From contig DAOTXL010000002.1 of NCBI GenBank assembly GCA_034435455.1, positions 41,767 to 105,766 on the forward strand: a stretch of 64,000 nucleotides of DNA. Direction: 5' to 3'. Every line of letters starts with the position of its first letter. Position 1 is the first letter of the stretch. The translations under genes and the position numbers were made by a program. This DNA comes from DAOTXL01 sp034435455. GTDB lineage: Bacteria > Chloroflexota > Anaerolineae > JAAYZQ01. Under the pieces are notes generated by a model. It was not told where the DNA came from. It made no database searches and was given only the letters and a program-made list of their open reading frames with translations. Below, in pieces: positions 32,308-40,909 of the stretch.

Positions 32308-33291
32308 TCACGCTACCTCTTTGCGCGGCCTGACCACGGCGGCCGGCGCCGCCTGGCGGATGAGATAGCGGTAGAAGGCGCTGGCGGTGAGCATCTGCAG
32401 GATGAAGGCCAGCGCCACCGGCAGGCCGACGAGCGGCTGCCCCCGGAAACTGGCCATGGCCAGCCCCACCGCGATGGGCAGGTTCTTCATACCCGACGAA
32501 TAGGTCACGGCGACCCGCTGCGGCCAGCCAAAGGCGAACCGGCCCAGCCAGTGCGGCACCAGGAACCCCAGCGGGAAGATGAGCACCACCGCCCCCAGCA
32601 GCGCCGGCACCAGCGACCAGCGCTCCCGAATCAGCGGAACGTTGACGTTGCAGATGGCGAACATCAGCAGCACCGCCGTCAGCGCCGACAGCGCCGGCAG
32701 GAGCGACAGATAGGGCTGGGGATTCCAGAAGCGGTTGGCCAGCCAGCGCCCGCCGATGCCCAGCGCCAGCGGGATGAGCAGGATGACGGCCAACTGCTGG
32801 AACATGGCCCAGGGGTTGATCTGCACGCTCGACCCGGCCAACAGCACCATCAGCGGCGGGATGAGGAACGGCCCTAGGACCATCGTCAGGGCGTTGATGG
32901 CCATCCCCAGCGGCACGTCCCCCTTGAGCAGTGCCGTCCACACCGCCGCCATGCCGGCGCAGGGCACCATGCCGACCAGGATGATGCCTGTCGCCAGTTG
33001 GGGGTCGCTCACCAGCAGGCGGGCCAGCGCCCAACACAGCAGCGGCATGTAGGCAAAGTTCAGGATCAGACCGGCCACCACCGCAACGGGCTGGCGCGCC
33101 ACCAGCGCGAACTGGCGCGGGGTGATGGTCAGGCTGATGAACAGGATCATCAGAAACGTCAGGGCCTGCGAATAGCGCTGCACCGCCTTGCCTGGGGCCG
33201 TCGTCCACAGCCCCAACAGCAGCCCGACGATCACCGTAGCGATGATGATCGTCTGATAGTTCTTGCGGATAAGCTCGGCGAATCGGATCAT
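32308..33291 (-). CDS. BASS-family transporter (bile acid:sodium symporter / ArsB3-like)
   Basis: The 327-residue protein has about ten transmembrane segments and BASS-type blocks: MVPCAGMAAVWTALLKGD near 108-125 and YSSGMKNLPIAVGLAMASF near 265-283, the latter a substrate-site helix break. The family moves organic anions, and its ACR3 branch moves arsenite. A clear ACR3 relative is at 44367-45527, so this one may move another anion. Confidence 0.8.
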   Translation of the reverse strand: MIRFAELIRKNYQTIIIATVIVGLLLGLWTTAPGKAVQRYSQALTFLMILFISLTITPRQFALVARQPVAVVAGLILNFAYMPLLCWALARLLVSDPQLATGIILVGMVPCAGMAAVWTALLKGDVPLGMAINALTMVLGPFLIPPLMVLLAGSSVQINPWAMFQQLAVILLIPLALGIGGRWLANRFWNPQPYLSLLPALSALTAVLLMFAICNVNVPLIRERWSLVPALLGAVVLIFPLGFLVPHWLGRFAFGWPQRVAVTYSSGMKNLPIAVGLAMASFRGQPLVGLPVALAFILQMLTASAFYRYLIRQAAPAAVVRPRKEVA

Positions 33292-33306
33292 GAGATGCCC
33301 CCCTCC

Positions 33307-33480
33307 CTATTTCTGACCCGCCTCCAGGTGGCAGCGCAACCCCTTGCGACCCACCGCCTGCACCTGGGTCCAGACCCCTTCTTTCAAAAAGCGCAGCGCA
33401 GCCGCCCCATCCCTATCGGTCAGGATCATCTGCACATCTTGCTGTTCTTGTTCGCCCAACACCACGGAGATTCTGGCCAT
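33307..33480 (-). CDS. Tiny protein family, member 1 (57 residues)
   Basis: The 57-residue product follows a GAGGAAAG site. Its pattern, a beta-like start (ISVVLGE), then DVQMILTDRDGAAALRFLKEG and VGRKGL, aligns with the proteins at 41028-41192 and 42310-42528. The shared core is a D-x-D/N-P-x-x-A segment followed by F and a basic helix. No known family is recognised; it stands between a transporter and a DUF6951-like gene. Confidence 0.68.
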   Translation of the reverse strand: MARISVVLGEQEQQDVQMILTDRDGAAALRFLKEGVWTQVQAVGRKGLRCHLEAGQK

Positions 33481-33503
33481 AGCTCTTTCCTCAACAGCAC
33501 TCC

Positions 33504-33839
33504 CTAGATCGCTCCCTCTACAAACTCGATGCTGCAATCACCCGGCAAAAAGATGCCGGCGGTCACCTCCATCGCCTTCAGGATGGCGGCGGGCACGATG
33601 CAACTGTTGCGACAGACATGCTCGACGGCCAGCCGGTAGACCCGGGTCTCGTCCAGCCGGCAGGCCATATCATGCGCCACGTCCACCTTGCCCAGCGCCT
33701 CGGCCAGCGCCTGGACGTGCTCGCAGGTGGTCGTGATCTCGAACGTGACGTGCGTCGGATTGGTCTTGCGGGCTTCGATGCTCGATTCATGCCCACACAC
33801 GCCCGCCTTTACCCAACATAGGGCCATATCAATCTCCAT
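33504..33839 (-). CDS. DUF6951-like small protein with conserved cysteines
   Basis: The 111-residue protein has AGVCGHESSIEARK near 12-25, TTTCEHVQALAEALGKVD near 36-53, CRNSCIVPAAILKAMEVTAG near 76-95 and GDC near the end. This matches a small conserved family of anaerobes in which the cysteines probably bind metal. The ATG at 33839 is preferred to a TTG four codons upstream. Confidence 0.62.
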   Translation of the reverse strand: MEIDMALCWVKAGVCGHESSIEARKTNPTHVTFEITTTCEHVQALAEALGKVDVAHDMACRLDETRVYRLAVEHVCRNSCIVPAAILKAMEVTAGIFLPGDCSIEFVEGAI

Positions 33840-33863
33840 GGTTCCAGGCAACTTGATCGTCGT

Positions 33864-34292
33864 TCAGCTCCCGCCATGTCGTTTTTCTCCCCAGTGCCAG
33901 CCCACACCCAGGACCTCTTCGGCATTCCTTACACGTTGTCTCCAACGGCGGCACCACGCCCGGAACCATTCCACCATCGTTCGCCCCGGCTCTTGGTCGC
34001 TCAACCGGTAAAAATCCGCCTGCGCCTCCCGGACCTCCTGGCGCACGATGATTCGTTGCTCCAGCAAACAGCCCAACGCTGCCTGCAGCTCATCTTCCGC
34101 GCATTCGGACCAGGCCAACAGGTCAGAGAAGGTGATGGCCTGAGCAGGCATCGAATCCAGGAAATGGATCAGATGCAGACAGAGAGGCTGCGCCAGCCAT
34201 TGCTGCACCAGGGGCCAGATTTCCGGCCTCTCCTCACAAAGCTCATCCAGCATCTCCTGGAGGAGCGGGTTTCCAGCCTTACTCTCACTCAT
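33864..34292 (-). CDS. Putative winged-helix protein
   Basis: The 142-residue protein has a predicted helix-turn-helix-like core: FSDLLAWSECAEDELQAALGCLLEQRIIVRQ (about 55-85), as in winged-helix regulators, followed by a basic Arg/Trp-rich tail. No DNA-binding family is certain. It may regulate the neighbouring metal transport genes. Confidence 0.6.
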   Translation of the reverse strand: MSESKAGNPLLQEMLDELCEERPEIWPLVQQWLAQPLCLHLIHFLDSMPAQAITFSDLLAWSECAEDELQAALGCLLEQRIIVRQEVREAQADFYRLSDQEPGRTMVEWFRAWCRRWRQRVRNAEEVLGVGWHWGEKRHGGS

Positions 34293-34304
34293 GGCTTCCA
34301 GTTC

Positions 34305-35198
34305 TCAACCTCCGCCCACGCACACCACGGACCCCTGCCCGCAACTTTCGCACTCGAACTGGATGGTGGTGTGCTCGATGTCAAACGCCTCGGCCAACGT
34401 CTGCTTCAGGCCTGCCATCACCTCCTGCGTCTGGCTCAGCACCTGGTCGGCCAGCAGCACATGGGCGCTGAGGGCCACGTAGCCGGGACTGACGGTCCAG
34501 ATGTGCAGGTCGTGCACATCCATCACCCCAGGCACCTGGCCCATGGCCTCCGCCACCTGGCTTGACGTCAGATGCAGGGGCACGCCCTCGGCCAGGATGT
34601 GCACCGATTCGCGCAGCGCGCGCCCCGACCCCAGCAGGATGATCACCCCGATCAGCACGCTGATCAACGGGTCAGCCAGGGCCCAGCCGGTGAACAGGAT
34701 GACCACACCGGCGACGATGACGCCTATCGAGGCCAGCGCGTCGCCCAGGACGTGCAGGAAGGCGCTGCGTACGTTCAGGTCGTGGTGGTCGTGCTCGCGC
34801 AACACCAGCGCCACCAAGAGGTTAACCGTCAGACCGGCCACAGCCACGGCCAGCATCGGACCAGCCAGGACAGGGGCCGGGTGCTGGAAGCGCTGCCAGG
34901 CTTCGCGCCAGATCTCAAAGGCCACCAGCAGGAGGGTCGCCCCGTTGGCCAGCGCAGCCAGCACCTGCATGCGGTGAAAGCCGTAGGTATGGCGGTCATC
35001 GGGCGGCAGCGCGGCAAGGCGCAGGGCGACATAGCTCATCCCCAGGGCGAACAGATCCAGGAAGACGTGAGCCGCATCGGAGAGCAGGGCCAGGCTGCCG
35101 GTCCACAACCCGCCAGCGACCTCGGCGACCAGGATCAGGCCGGTCAGGGTCAGCGACAGGAGGAAGCGGTGCTCGACACGATGCGTGTCTCGTTGCAT
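34305..35198 (-). CDS. Cation diffusion facilitator (zinc/cobalt exporter)
   Basis: The 297-residue protein has six transmembrane segments with the CDF metal site SDAAHVFLDL (about 38-47) and HVLGDALASIGV (about 152-163), giving the H/D-x3-D tetrahedral set. The C-terminal cytoplasmic domain ends in CESCGQG, which could sense metal. It exports Zn2+ or similar in exchange for protons. ATG at 35198 shares one base with the upstream gene's stop. Confidence 0.9.
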   Translation of the reverse strand: MQRDTHRVEHRFLLSLTLTGLILVAEVAGGLWTGSLALLSDAAHVFLDLFALGMSYVALRLAALPPDDRHTYGFHRMQVLAALANGATLLLVAFEIWREAWQRFQHPAPVLAGPMLAVAVAGLTVNLLVALVLREHDHHDLNVRSAFLHVLGDALASIGVIVAGVVILFTGWALADPLISVLIGVIILLGSGRALRESVHILAEGVPLHLTSSQVAEAMGQVPGVMDVHDLHIWTVSPGYVALSAHVLLADQVLSQTQEVMAGLKQTLAEAFDIEHTTIQFECESCGQGSVVCVGGG

Positions 35199-35605
35199 CA
35201 GTGCAACCACTCTGTGTGATCCACCAGTCGCCCCTCCAGGTAGCTCCGGACCGCCTCGTCAATGACCGGGATGTCGGTGACCACCGGACGGATGCCGGCC
35301 TGGGCCATGCTCTGATAAGCGCCGGCGCCCATCCCCCGCGCCAGGAGCACCTGGCAATCGGCGATGGCGGCAGCCATGCGCGCGTGGCGGGACTGGGCGC
35401 CGGCGTCAAAACCGTGGCCGCGTGGGTCGGCCCCGTGGGCCTCCTCGGTGTGCGGCTCAGCGGCGAACTGGGCATGACCCATCTTGTCCCGCATCTCACG
35501 AGAAACGATCCTTCCTTCTTCCACGGTGATAACGACATAAAACGGGGCGCGGCCAAAGTGCTGGCTGATGGTCACGCCATCTTCAGATACGGCTGCGATT
35601 TTCAT
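35198..35605 (-). CDS. NifX/NafY-like iron-molybdenum cofactor-binding domain protein
   Basis: The 135-residue product shows the dinitrogenase cofactor domain: MKIAAVSEDGVTISQHFGRAPFYVV at the start, EPHTEEAHG in the middle and LLARGMGAGAYQSM near 88-101. Stand-alone members are common in anaerobes without nitrogenase and often neighbour Mrp-like ATPases, as here. It overlaps the DGC gene by four bases (ATGA). Confidence 0.87.
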   Translation of the reverse strand: MKIAAVSEDGVTISQHFGRAPFYVVITVEEGRIVSREMRDKMGHAQFAAEPHTEEAHGADPRGHGFDAGAQSRHARMAAAIADCQVLLARGMGAGAYQSMAQAGIRPVVTDIPVIDEAVRSYLEGRLVDHTEWLH

Positions 35606-36021
35606 CCTGTTTCTCCTTCGGTTTCTTGAATCTTGGCGATGATGGCCTCCACCGCTCGCTCCAGGTCTTCCGGGGAATAGGCCAGCGGCTTGAAGGGGCC
35701 GATCTTTTTGATTTTCAGGTCCTTGCCCAGGTTGACGTAGCCGTCCATCCGTGCCCCGGTCTGCTCTACGATCTTGCGTACGCAGGAGTTGGGGCAGCCA
35801 TCTATGACGACCACTTTTTCCAGGCTTTGCATGGTCCGAAAGTGCTTGGGGATACCAGCCGCCAGAGCCGACACGCAACCCATCCCAACCTCCTGTGGCC
35901 CCAGCCGTTTCATCACCTCGAACGCGGCCACGCCGGTCAGTTCGCCGGCGCTCGACATGGCCCCGCCGCAGTAAAGGATGCCGACGCGCGGCTTTTCTTC
36001 GTCCTCGTGCTCTGAACTCAT
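35602..36021 (-). CDS. DGC-domain putative zinc-binding protein 1
   Basis: The 139-residue protein matches the DGC domain (PF08859): ILYCGGAMSSAGELTG near 16-31, VGMGCVSALAAGIP near 45-58, and VVIDGCPNSCVRKIVE near 71-86. Conserved Cys in the first, second and DGCPNSC segments can bind metal. Two more copies are in this island. Starts ATG at 36021; a GTG two codons upstream is less likely. Confidence 0.87.
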   Translation of the reverse strand: MSSEHEDEEKPRVGILYCGGAMSSAGELTGVAAFEVMKRLGPQEVGMGCVSALAAGIPKHFRTMQSLEKVVVIDGCPNSCVRKIVEQTGARMDGYVNLGKDLKIKKIGPFKPLAYSPEDLERAVEAIIAKIQETEGETG

Positions 36022-36075
36022 CTTCACATACCTCTTTCAGACTCCATTCTCTCTAATTGGCGAAATGGGTGTGCC

Positions 36076-36471
36076 TCAGACGTCTGCTTCGATGGCCGCG
36101 ATCAGAGCATCGACTGCTGCCTGGACTTCCTGGTCCGTGAACTCCAGGCTCGTGAAGGGGCCGCTCTTGGCGATCCCCAGGTCCTGTTCCAGGTTCAGGT
36201 ACACAGCGGGCGTGATCCCGACGCCCGTCAGCAACTCCCTCGCGCAGGCGTTGTGACAGCCATCTATGACGACGATCTTGCCGATTTTCTTCACCAGGGC
36301 AGACTGCCGGGGCACCTGGTTCAGGACGGCCGGCAACGAGCAGATGCCCACCCGCTCACCGCCCAGGCGTCGCACGACCTCCAGCGCGGCCAGCCCGGCC
36401 AGCGAACCGGTGTTGGAGCCGCCGCTGAAGCAGGCAAAGAGTCCCACCTGGGGAAGCGTCGCCTTTTCCAT
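36076..36471 (-). CDS. DGC-domain putative zinc-binding protein 2
   Basis: The 131-residue product has FACFSGGSNTGSLAG near 12-26, ICSLPAVLNQVP near 43-54 and VVIDGCHNACARELL near 66-80. It differs from copy 1 in having CFSGG instead of CGGAM and HNAC instead of PNSC. It lies between copy 1 and the Mrp-like ATPase, all in one operon. Confidence 0.87.
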   Translation of the reverse strand: MEKATLPQVGLFACFSGGSNTGSLAGLAALEVVRRLGGERVGICSLPAVLNQVPRQSALVKKIGKIVVIDGCHNACARELLTGVGITPAVYLNLEQDLGIAKSGPFTSLEFTDQEVQAAVDALIAAIEADV

Positions 36472-36485
36472 CCGTTCCTCCTCTC

Positions 36486-37559
36486 CTACCTGGGCTGCAA
36501 CGGCGAGCGGCGCGGTTCGGGAGCCGTCTGGACCAGGGCGCGCGCCACGGGTACAAAGGCCTCCGCCGGATACTCTTCGACGCTGCCCGCATCGCACAAC
36601 TCCGAGATGCGCGGGTCCAGGGGCAGCCGGCCCAGGAACGGCACGCCCAGCCGTCGGGCCATCTCCTCGCCGTGGCTGGGGCCAAAGATCTCGTATCGTC
36701 GGCCACTCTCCGGGCAAACAAAGTAACTCATGTTTTCCACCAGGCCCAGCAGAGGGACCTGCATCACGAGGGCCATGCGGGCCGCCTTGCGCACGACCAT
36801 CTCCGCCAGGTCCTGGGGTGAACTGACCAACACCACCCCGGAGAGCGGCAGCGCCTGCATCACCGTCAGCGCGGCGTCGGAGGTACCGGGCGGCAGGTCC
36901 ACCACCAGCCAGTCCAGGTCACCCCAGAAGACGTCGCCCCAGAACTGTTTGATGGCGGCGCTGATGAGTGGTCCGCGCCAGATGACGGCCTCGTCCTCGC
37001 CGGGCAGGAGCAGATTGATGGACATCACCTTGATGCCAGTGCGGGTCTGGGCGGGCACGATGCCGAGGGGACTCATCGGCGGTGCGCCGTGCAGCCCGAA
37101 CATCTTGGGGATGCTGGGGCCAGTGATGTCGGCGTCGAGCACGCCGACGCGCTGGCCATCTTGCCGGAGGGCGACGGCCAGCAGGGCCGTCACCAGCGAC
37201 TTGCCCACGCCGCCCTTGCCGCTCATCACCGCCACTACGCGGCGAATGTCGTTGAGATGCTCGGCCACGCCCGGCTCGCCCATCCCGCCGAGACCGATCT
37301 GGCGCCTCTCCTCGTCCGTCATCTGGGTCAGATCAACCTGCACCTCCTGGACGCCGTCCAGGGCCAGCACGGCGGCCCTGGCCTCGGCCACGATCTGGTC
37401 TTTCAGCGGGCATTCGGGAACGGTCAGCGCCAGGGTGAAGGTCACCTCGCCGTCCTGGACGCGCACGTCGCGCACCATCCCCAGTTCCACCAGGCTGCGA
37501 TGCAACTCAGGATCTATCACCCCGGCCAGCGCCTCCATGATTTGTTCTTCCGTAACCAT
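36486..37559 (-). CDS. Mrp/NBP35-family Fe-S carrier ATPase with N-terminal DUF59
   Basis: The 357-residue protein has an N-terminal DUF59 domain (about 1-85) and a deviant P-loop ATPase: MSGKGGVGKS (about 111-120), DADITGPSI (about 142-150) and VVDLPPGTSD. The usual cluster-bridging CPxC near the C-terminus reads NMSYFVCPESG, so only one of the two cysteines is present. Other members carry Fe-S clusters on this pair in a dimer; here the site is reduced. Confidence 0.87.
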   Translation of the reverse strand: MVTEEQIMEALAGVIDPELHRSLVELGMVRDVRVQDGEVTFTLALTVPECPLKDQIVAEARAAVLALDGVQEVQVDLTQMTDEERRQIGLGGMGEPGVAEHLNDIRRVVAVMSGKGGVGKSLVTALLAVALRQDGQRVGVLDADITGPSIPKMFGLHGAPPMSPLGIVPAQTRTGIKVMSINLLLPGEDEAVIWRGPLISAAIKQFWGDVFWGDLDWLVVDLPPGTSDAALTVMQALPLSGVVLVSSPQDLAEMVVRKAARMALVMQVPLLGLVENMSYFVCPESGRRYEIFGPSHGEEMARRLGVPFLGRLPLDPRISELCDAGSVEEYPAEAFVPVARALVQTAPEPRRSPLQPR

Positions 37560-37573
37560 GCCTTGTTTTCTCC

Positions 37574-37939
37574 TCAACTTTGCCGTACCTGTCGCCAGGC
37601 GCCCAGAAAGACGGCAAAAGCCGGCATCCCGGCCACCGGGATGATGGTGAAGGCCGTCTCCAGCAACTCCTGCTCACTGGCGCCGGCGTGCAGCGCGCCG
37701 GTGATGTGCATGGCCGTCGCCTCGCGGTCATGCTGGGCGGCGGTGATCGCAGCGTGGATGAGGAATTTGTGCTTCTTGGACACCGCGCCTTCGTTCAGCG
37801 TCAGTTCGTGCAGCCGCAGAAAGGCGGCGCACAGCTCGGGGTTCTTCTCGTTCAAGAAGGCCACCGGGTCCAGCACCTTGCCGAATTCTTGCCCAAAGGC
37901 GGCCAGGCTTTCGTTGACCTGGCCTCGGCTGTGGTCCAC
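37574..37939 (-). CDS. Carboxymuconolactone decarboxylase/AhpD-like protein
   Basis: The 121-residue helical protein has the AhpD-like pattern HKFLIHAAITAAQHDREATAMHITGALHAGASEQELLE (motif parts AITAAQHD and HITGALHAGA). The usual active-site CxxC is missing (AAQHD instead), so peroxidase activity is unlikely. GTG at 37939 with AGGAGG six bases before it is preferred over an ATG 21 codons upstream. Confidence 0.8.
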   Translation of the reverse strand: MDHSRGQVNESLAAFGQEFGKVLDPVAFLNEKNPELCAAFLRLHELTLNEGAVSKKHKFLIHAAITAAQHDREATAMHITGALHAGASEQELLETAFTIIPVAGMPAFAVFLGAWRQVRQS

Positions 37940-38014
37940 TTTGTACCTCCTATCTTGGACGGTTTTTTCACTCCTTGTTTGTGCGTTGGGTCCTGCTCCC
38001 ATCTGTGGTTGGGG

Positions 38015-38635
38015 TTAGCGTTCCACGAGCACGGACTTTTCGTAGCCGGAGCAGGGGATGCACATCGGCTGCCCATCCTTCATGCGCACGTAGCGGTCAA
38101 AGACATACTCGCCACAGACACTGCATTTCGTCTTGTTGAACGAGCCTTTGACCGGGGCATACTTGAAATCCGGCCTGGCTTCCACCTTGAAGATGGCCTC
38201 ATCGGGCTGCTCATAGGTCCACTGGATCACCTCCCGCCGCACCTCCAGCGGAATGTGCGATGGCTCAACGCCTCTCTTGCGGTAGGCAAAGAACTCGAAT
38301 TTCCCCATCGCGTCCACAAAGTCGGGCAGCAGCGAATAGCGCACCGCACCCTTTTGCGGATGATAGAACGTGGCCGCCAGTTTGCCGTAGAAGGTCTTGG
38401 CCATCAGCACCTTGCCGTAGGTGGCGCCGGTGGCGATCTGGATGCCGTCCATCATGCAGGTTTGCGGGTGGCCCTCGCCCAGTTCGGGAAAGACAAAGAA
38501 CCCGTGGTCGGCTTCCTTCTCGACGCCCAGATAGGCGAGTGCCAGCCTGCCCATGCGGTAGCCCAGGGGCATGAACGGGCACTCGTGTCCATGAAACTCA
38601 AAGGCCCACTCCGGGGGAATATACCTGGTCATCAT
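38015..38635 (-). CDS. FmdE-family protein with C-terminal zinc ribbon
   Basis: The 206-residue protein has the FmdE start: EFHGHECPFMPLGYRMGRLAL (parts HGHECP and GYRMG, about 13-30), CMMDGIQIATGATYGK near 60-75, and a C-terminal zinc ribbon CSVCGEYV...CIPCSGYE. FmdE was named from formylmethanofuran dehydrogenase clusters, but this group occurs widely with molybdenum-related genes. It may bind metal or deliver it. Neighbours are AhpD-like and TauE genes. Confidence 0.85.
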   Translation of the reverse strand: MMTRYIPPEWAFEFHGHECPFMPLGYRMGRLALAYLGVEKEADHGFFVFPELGEGHPQTCMMDGIQIATGATYGKVLMAKTFYGKLAATFYHPQKGAVRYSLLPDFVDAMGKFEFFAYRKRGVEPSHIPLEVRREVIQWTYEQPDEAIFKVEARPDFKYAPVKGSFNKTKCSVCGEYVFDRYVRMKDGQPMCIPCSGYEKSVLVER

Positions 38636-38650
38636 TGTTTTCTCCTGTTG

Positions 38651-39406
38651 TTATTTGATCAGGTCAAAGATCATCTTGGCGGCGATCAGCCACAGCAGCA
38701 CGCCGATGATCTTTTTCAGTTGGGCACTGGACAATTTGGTCTTCATCACCTGCGAGCCGACGATGGAGCCCGCCCCCGCCATCACGGCCATCAGCCCGAC
38801 GAACAGGGGGTCCAGCCGGCTCATCGTCGCGTGTCCCAGAAAGCCGGAGAGCGACGAAAAGACCACGACCAGGGACGTCGTCCCGGCGGCGACTTTGGGG
38901 TCCAGCCCGATCCAGTTGAGCACCGGCAGGACAAAGTTCCCCCCGCCGACGCCCAGCAGGCCGCCCAGGAATCCGGCCACGGCGCCCACCCCCACGCCCG
39001 CGCCGACTTCCGTTCCCCGGCCCAGAGACTGCTCCCGTGCCTTTGCCCGGTAGAAGAGCATCATAAAGCCCGCGAAGACCAGGAAAGCCGCAAAGAGGCC
39101 GAGCAGCAGACGCTTGTTCACGTGGGGCGTCAGTCGGGCACCGACCGGCGAGAGGATGACCGCTGCCACCAGCACCGGCAGTCCCACGCGCCAGTTGACC
39201 AACCTCCCCCGCCAGTAGTTGATGGCGGCCAGCAGCAGGCTCACGACGTTCAACAGCAGGGCCGTCGGCGTGGCCTCCGCCAGCGGAACGCCCAGGTAGT
39301 AGAAGAAGGGCACAAACAGAAACGCCGCACCGATGCCCGCCATGGCCAGCAGGCCGGAGAAGAGAAAGACCACCAGCGCGCTGAGGACGTAAAAAACGGG
39401 ACTCAT
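38651..39406 (-). CDS. TauE/SafE-family permease 1
   Basis: The 251-residue protein has seven or eight transmembrane segments with internal repeats; GGLLGVGGGNFVLPVL near 142-157 is the family signature. TauE permeases move sulfite, sulfoacetate or thiosulfate-like anions. It overlaps the rhodanese gene by four bases (ATGA), which points to a sulfur substrate. Confidence 0.87.
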   Translation of the reverse strand: MSPVFYVLSALVVFLFSGLLAMAGIGAAFLFVPFFYYLGVPLAEATPTALLLNVVSLLLAAINYWRGRLVNWRVGLPVLVAAVILSPVGARLTPHVNKRLLLGLFAAFLVFAGFMMLFYRAKAREQSLGRGTEVGAGVGVGAVAGFLGGLLGVGGGNFVLPVLNWIGLDPKVAAGTTSLVVVFSSLSGFLGHATMSRLDPLFVGLMAVMAGAGSIVGSQVMKTKLSSAQLKKIIGVLLWLIAAKMIFDLIK

Positions 39407-39816
39407 TGGGGGTCTCCCCCCTGCGCCCGGCGTTGCCGCGCGGCACGAACTTTGCCCGGCATCAGTTCCGGGAACAGGCTGGCATACCCACCCGGCATAA
39501 TGCGGATATTCTCAAAGCCCTGGGCGTGCAGATAGGCAAAGGCCACATTGGCGCGGTCGCCGCCGGAGCAGAAAGTGACCACCAGTTTATCGCGCGGAAT
39601 CTCGTTCAGCCGTGCCGGCAACTCGTTGATGGGAATCTCCAGAGCAAAGGGGAAAGCGACGAACTCCTTCTCCTCCGGAGTTCGCACATCCAGCAGGACC
39701 GCTTCGCCCTTTGCCCATTTCTCAAAAAAGACGGATGGTTCAACCTTGTGCTGACCGGTGCTCCAGTAGTCAAAGTCCAGCCCGCTCAGCCACTGAGAGA
39801 AGAGATCGTTGGACAT
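39403..39816 (-). CDS. Rhodanese-domain sulfurtransferase
   Basis: The 137-residue single-domain rhodanese has LLDVRTPEEKEFVAFPFA near 41-58 and the active loop VTFCSGGDRANVAF near 80-93, with catalytic Cys83. The CSGGDRA loop differs from the commoner CRSGNR. It likely carries persulfide sulfur for or from the two flanking TauE permeases. Confidence 0.88.
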   Translation of the reverse strand: MSNDLFSQWLSGLDFDYWSTGQHKVEPSVFFEKWAKGEAVLLDVRTPEEKEFVAFPFALEIPINELPARLNEIPRDKLVVTFCSGGDRANVAFAYLHAQGFENIRIMPGGYASLFPELMPGKVRAARQRRAQGGDPQ

Positions 39817-39843
39817 TGTTCACCTCCAAAGAATGAGATTGGG

Positions 39844-39874
39844 GGGTAGCCGAAGGCATTGCCTTCGGCTACCC
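39844..39874 (-). terminator. Hairpin between TauE permease 2 and rhodanese
   Basis: A perfect 14-base stem (GGGTAGCCGAAGGC with GCCTTCGGCTACCC) closes a 3-base loop. A direct repeat of CTTCGGCTACCCTGAAA follows at 39880. It lies after the TauE permease 2 stop on the minus strand. No T-run is present on that strand. Confidence 0.5.
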
Positions 39875-39897
39875 TGAAACTTCGGCTACCCTGAAAC

Positions 39898-40818
39898 TTA
39901 CCAGATGTGAACCCCGAAGTAGTTCAGGACGAACTTGAGGGCGACGTACAGGAAGTAGAGGCCGAAGATGAATTTGAGGGTGTGGGGCTTGAAGCGCTTG
40001 ATGATGGCCGCGCCGACCTGGGCGCCGATGATCGTCCCGCCGCCCAGCAGGCCACCCGCCACCAGTGCCACAAAGCCCTGGGCCACTTTGATCAGCCCGC
40101 CCACCAGCGCCAGCGGGACCATCACCGCCAGCGAGGTGCCCATGGTGATGTAGACGGGAGCGGAGAAGAGGTAGATGAGACCGGGCACCAGCGCGTAGCC
40201 GCCGCCCAGCCCGGCGACGCCGGTGGCGATGCCCACGATGAAGCCAAAGAGGGCCATCCCCCAGCCACTGCCGGGGATCTCATGGCCCTCCTTCTTCGCC
40301 GGCCCCCTGCCGGTGAAGCCCTGGACCCCCTCCCAGATCATGCGGATGGCCGGCCAGAGGAAGAGCAGGCCCAGAACTAGCCCCAGCAGGGCTTGTTGGT
40401 TGGCGATGAGGGTGAAAATCCAGGAACCCAGGAGGACGCCCAGGACGCCTCCCCCACCCAGCCATAGGGTCGCCCGCCGGTCCAGGTTGCGCCGCACCAG
40501 ATGCCCCCACGCCCCGGAGGTGGCGGTAAAGATGACGGCAAAGAGGGTCGTGCCCACTGCCAGCGAGGCCGGGAAGCCCATCCAGAAGTGGATGATGGGC
40601 AGCATCACACTACACCCGCCGGTGCCGATGAGACCACCTAGAAGACCGGCGAAGAAGCCCACTATCAGCAGGAGGATCACCTGCCCGACGCCAATGGACG
40701 GTTGACCCTCGGCCGTCTGACCGGCCAGCGCAGCCCAGACGACAATGACGGCCACGATGGCCAGCAGCACCAGGGTGACGATTTGGGTCCGATACCACGG
40801 AGTCTTTTCAGCAGCCAT
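39898..40818 (-). CDS. TauE/SafE-family permease 2
   Basis: The 306-residue permease has two repeat signatures: GLLGGLIGTGGCSVMLPII near 58-76 and GVAGLGGGYALVPGLIYL near 200-217. It is longer than permease 1 and has a cytoplasmic loop after the first half (about 165-185). GAGGAGG precedes the ATG. Two different permeases on each side of a rhodanese suggest uptake and export, or two sulfur anions. Confidence 0.87.
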   Translation of the reverse strand: MAAEKTPWYRTQIVTLVLLAIVAVIVVWAALAGQTAEGQPSIGVGQVILLLIVGFFAGLLGGLIGTGGCSVMLPIIHFWMGFPASLAVGTTLFAVIFTATSGAWGHLVRRNLDRRATLWLGGGGVLGVLLGSWIFTLIANQQALLGLVLGLLFLWPAIRMIWEGVQGFTGRGPAKKEGHEIPGSGWGMALFGFIVGIATGVAGLGGGYALVPGLIYLFSAPVYITMGTSLAVMVPLALVGGLIKVAQGFVALVAGGLLGGGTIIGAQVGAAIIKRFKPHTLKFIFGLYFLYVALKFVLNYFGVHIW

Positions 40819-40855
40819 ATTTCACCTCCTCATATAACTCGACAATGTTCGATTT

Positions 40856-40909
40856 GACCTCTCCCCTACCCCCTGGCCCCCTTCCGGGTTGGGGGATGGG
40901 GTAAGGTCC
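40856..40909. repeat. Intergenic hairpin repeat, copy 2
   Basis: GACCTCTCCCCTACCCC at the left end pairs with GGGGATGGGGTAAGGTCC at the right end. Both arms match the C-rich and G-rich arms of the element at 789-890, but the central heptamer repeat is missing. It lies upstream of TauE permease 2. The rest of the gap to 41027 shows nothing recognisable. Confidence 0.7.

Noticed and set aside
35198..35605. NifX-like gene as evidence for nitrogen fixation
   Set aside because: No nif structural or biosynthetic genes are present, and stand-alone members of this family are common in non-fixing anaerobes.
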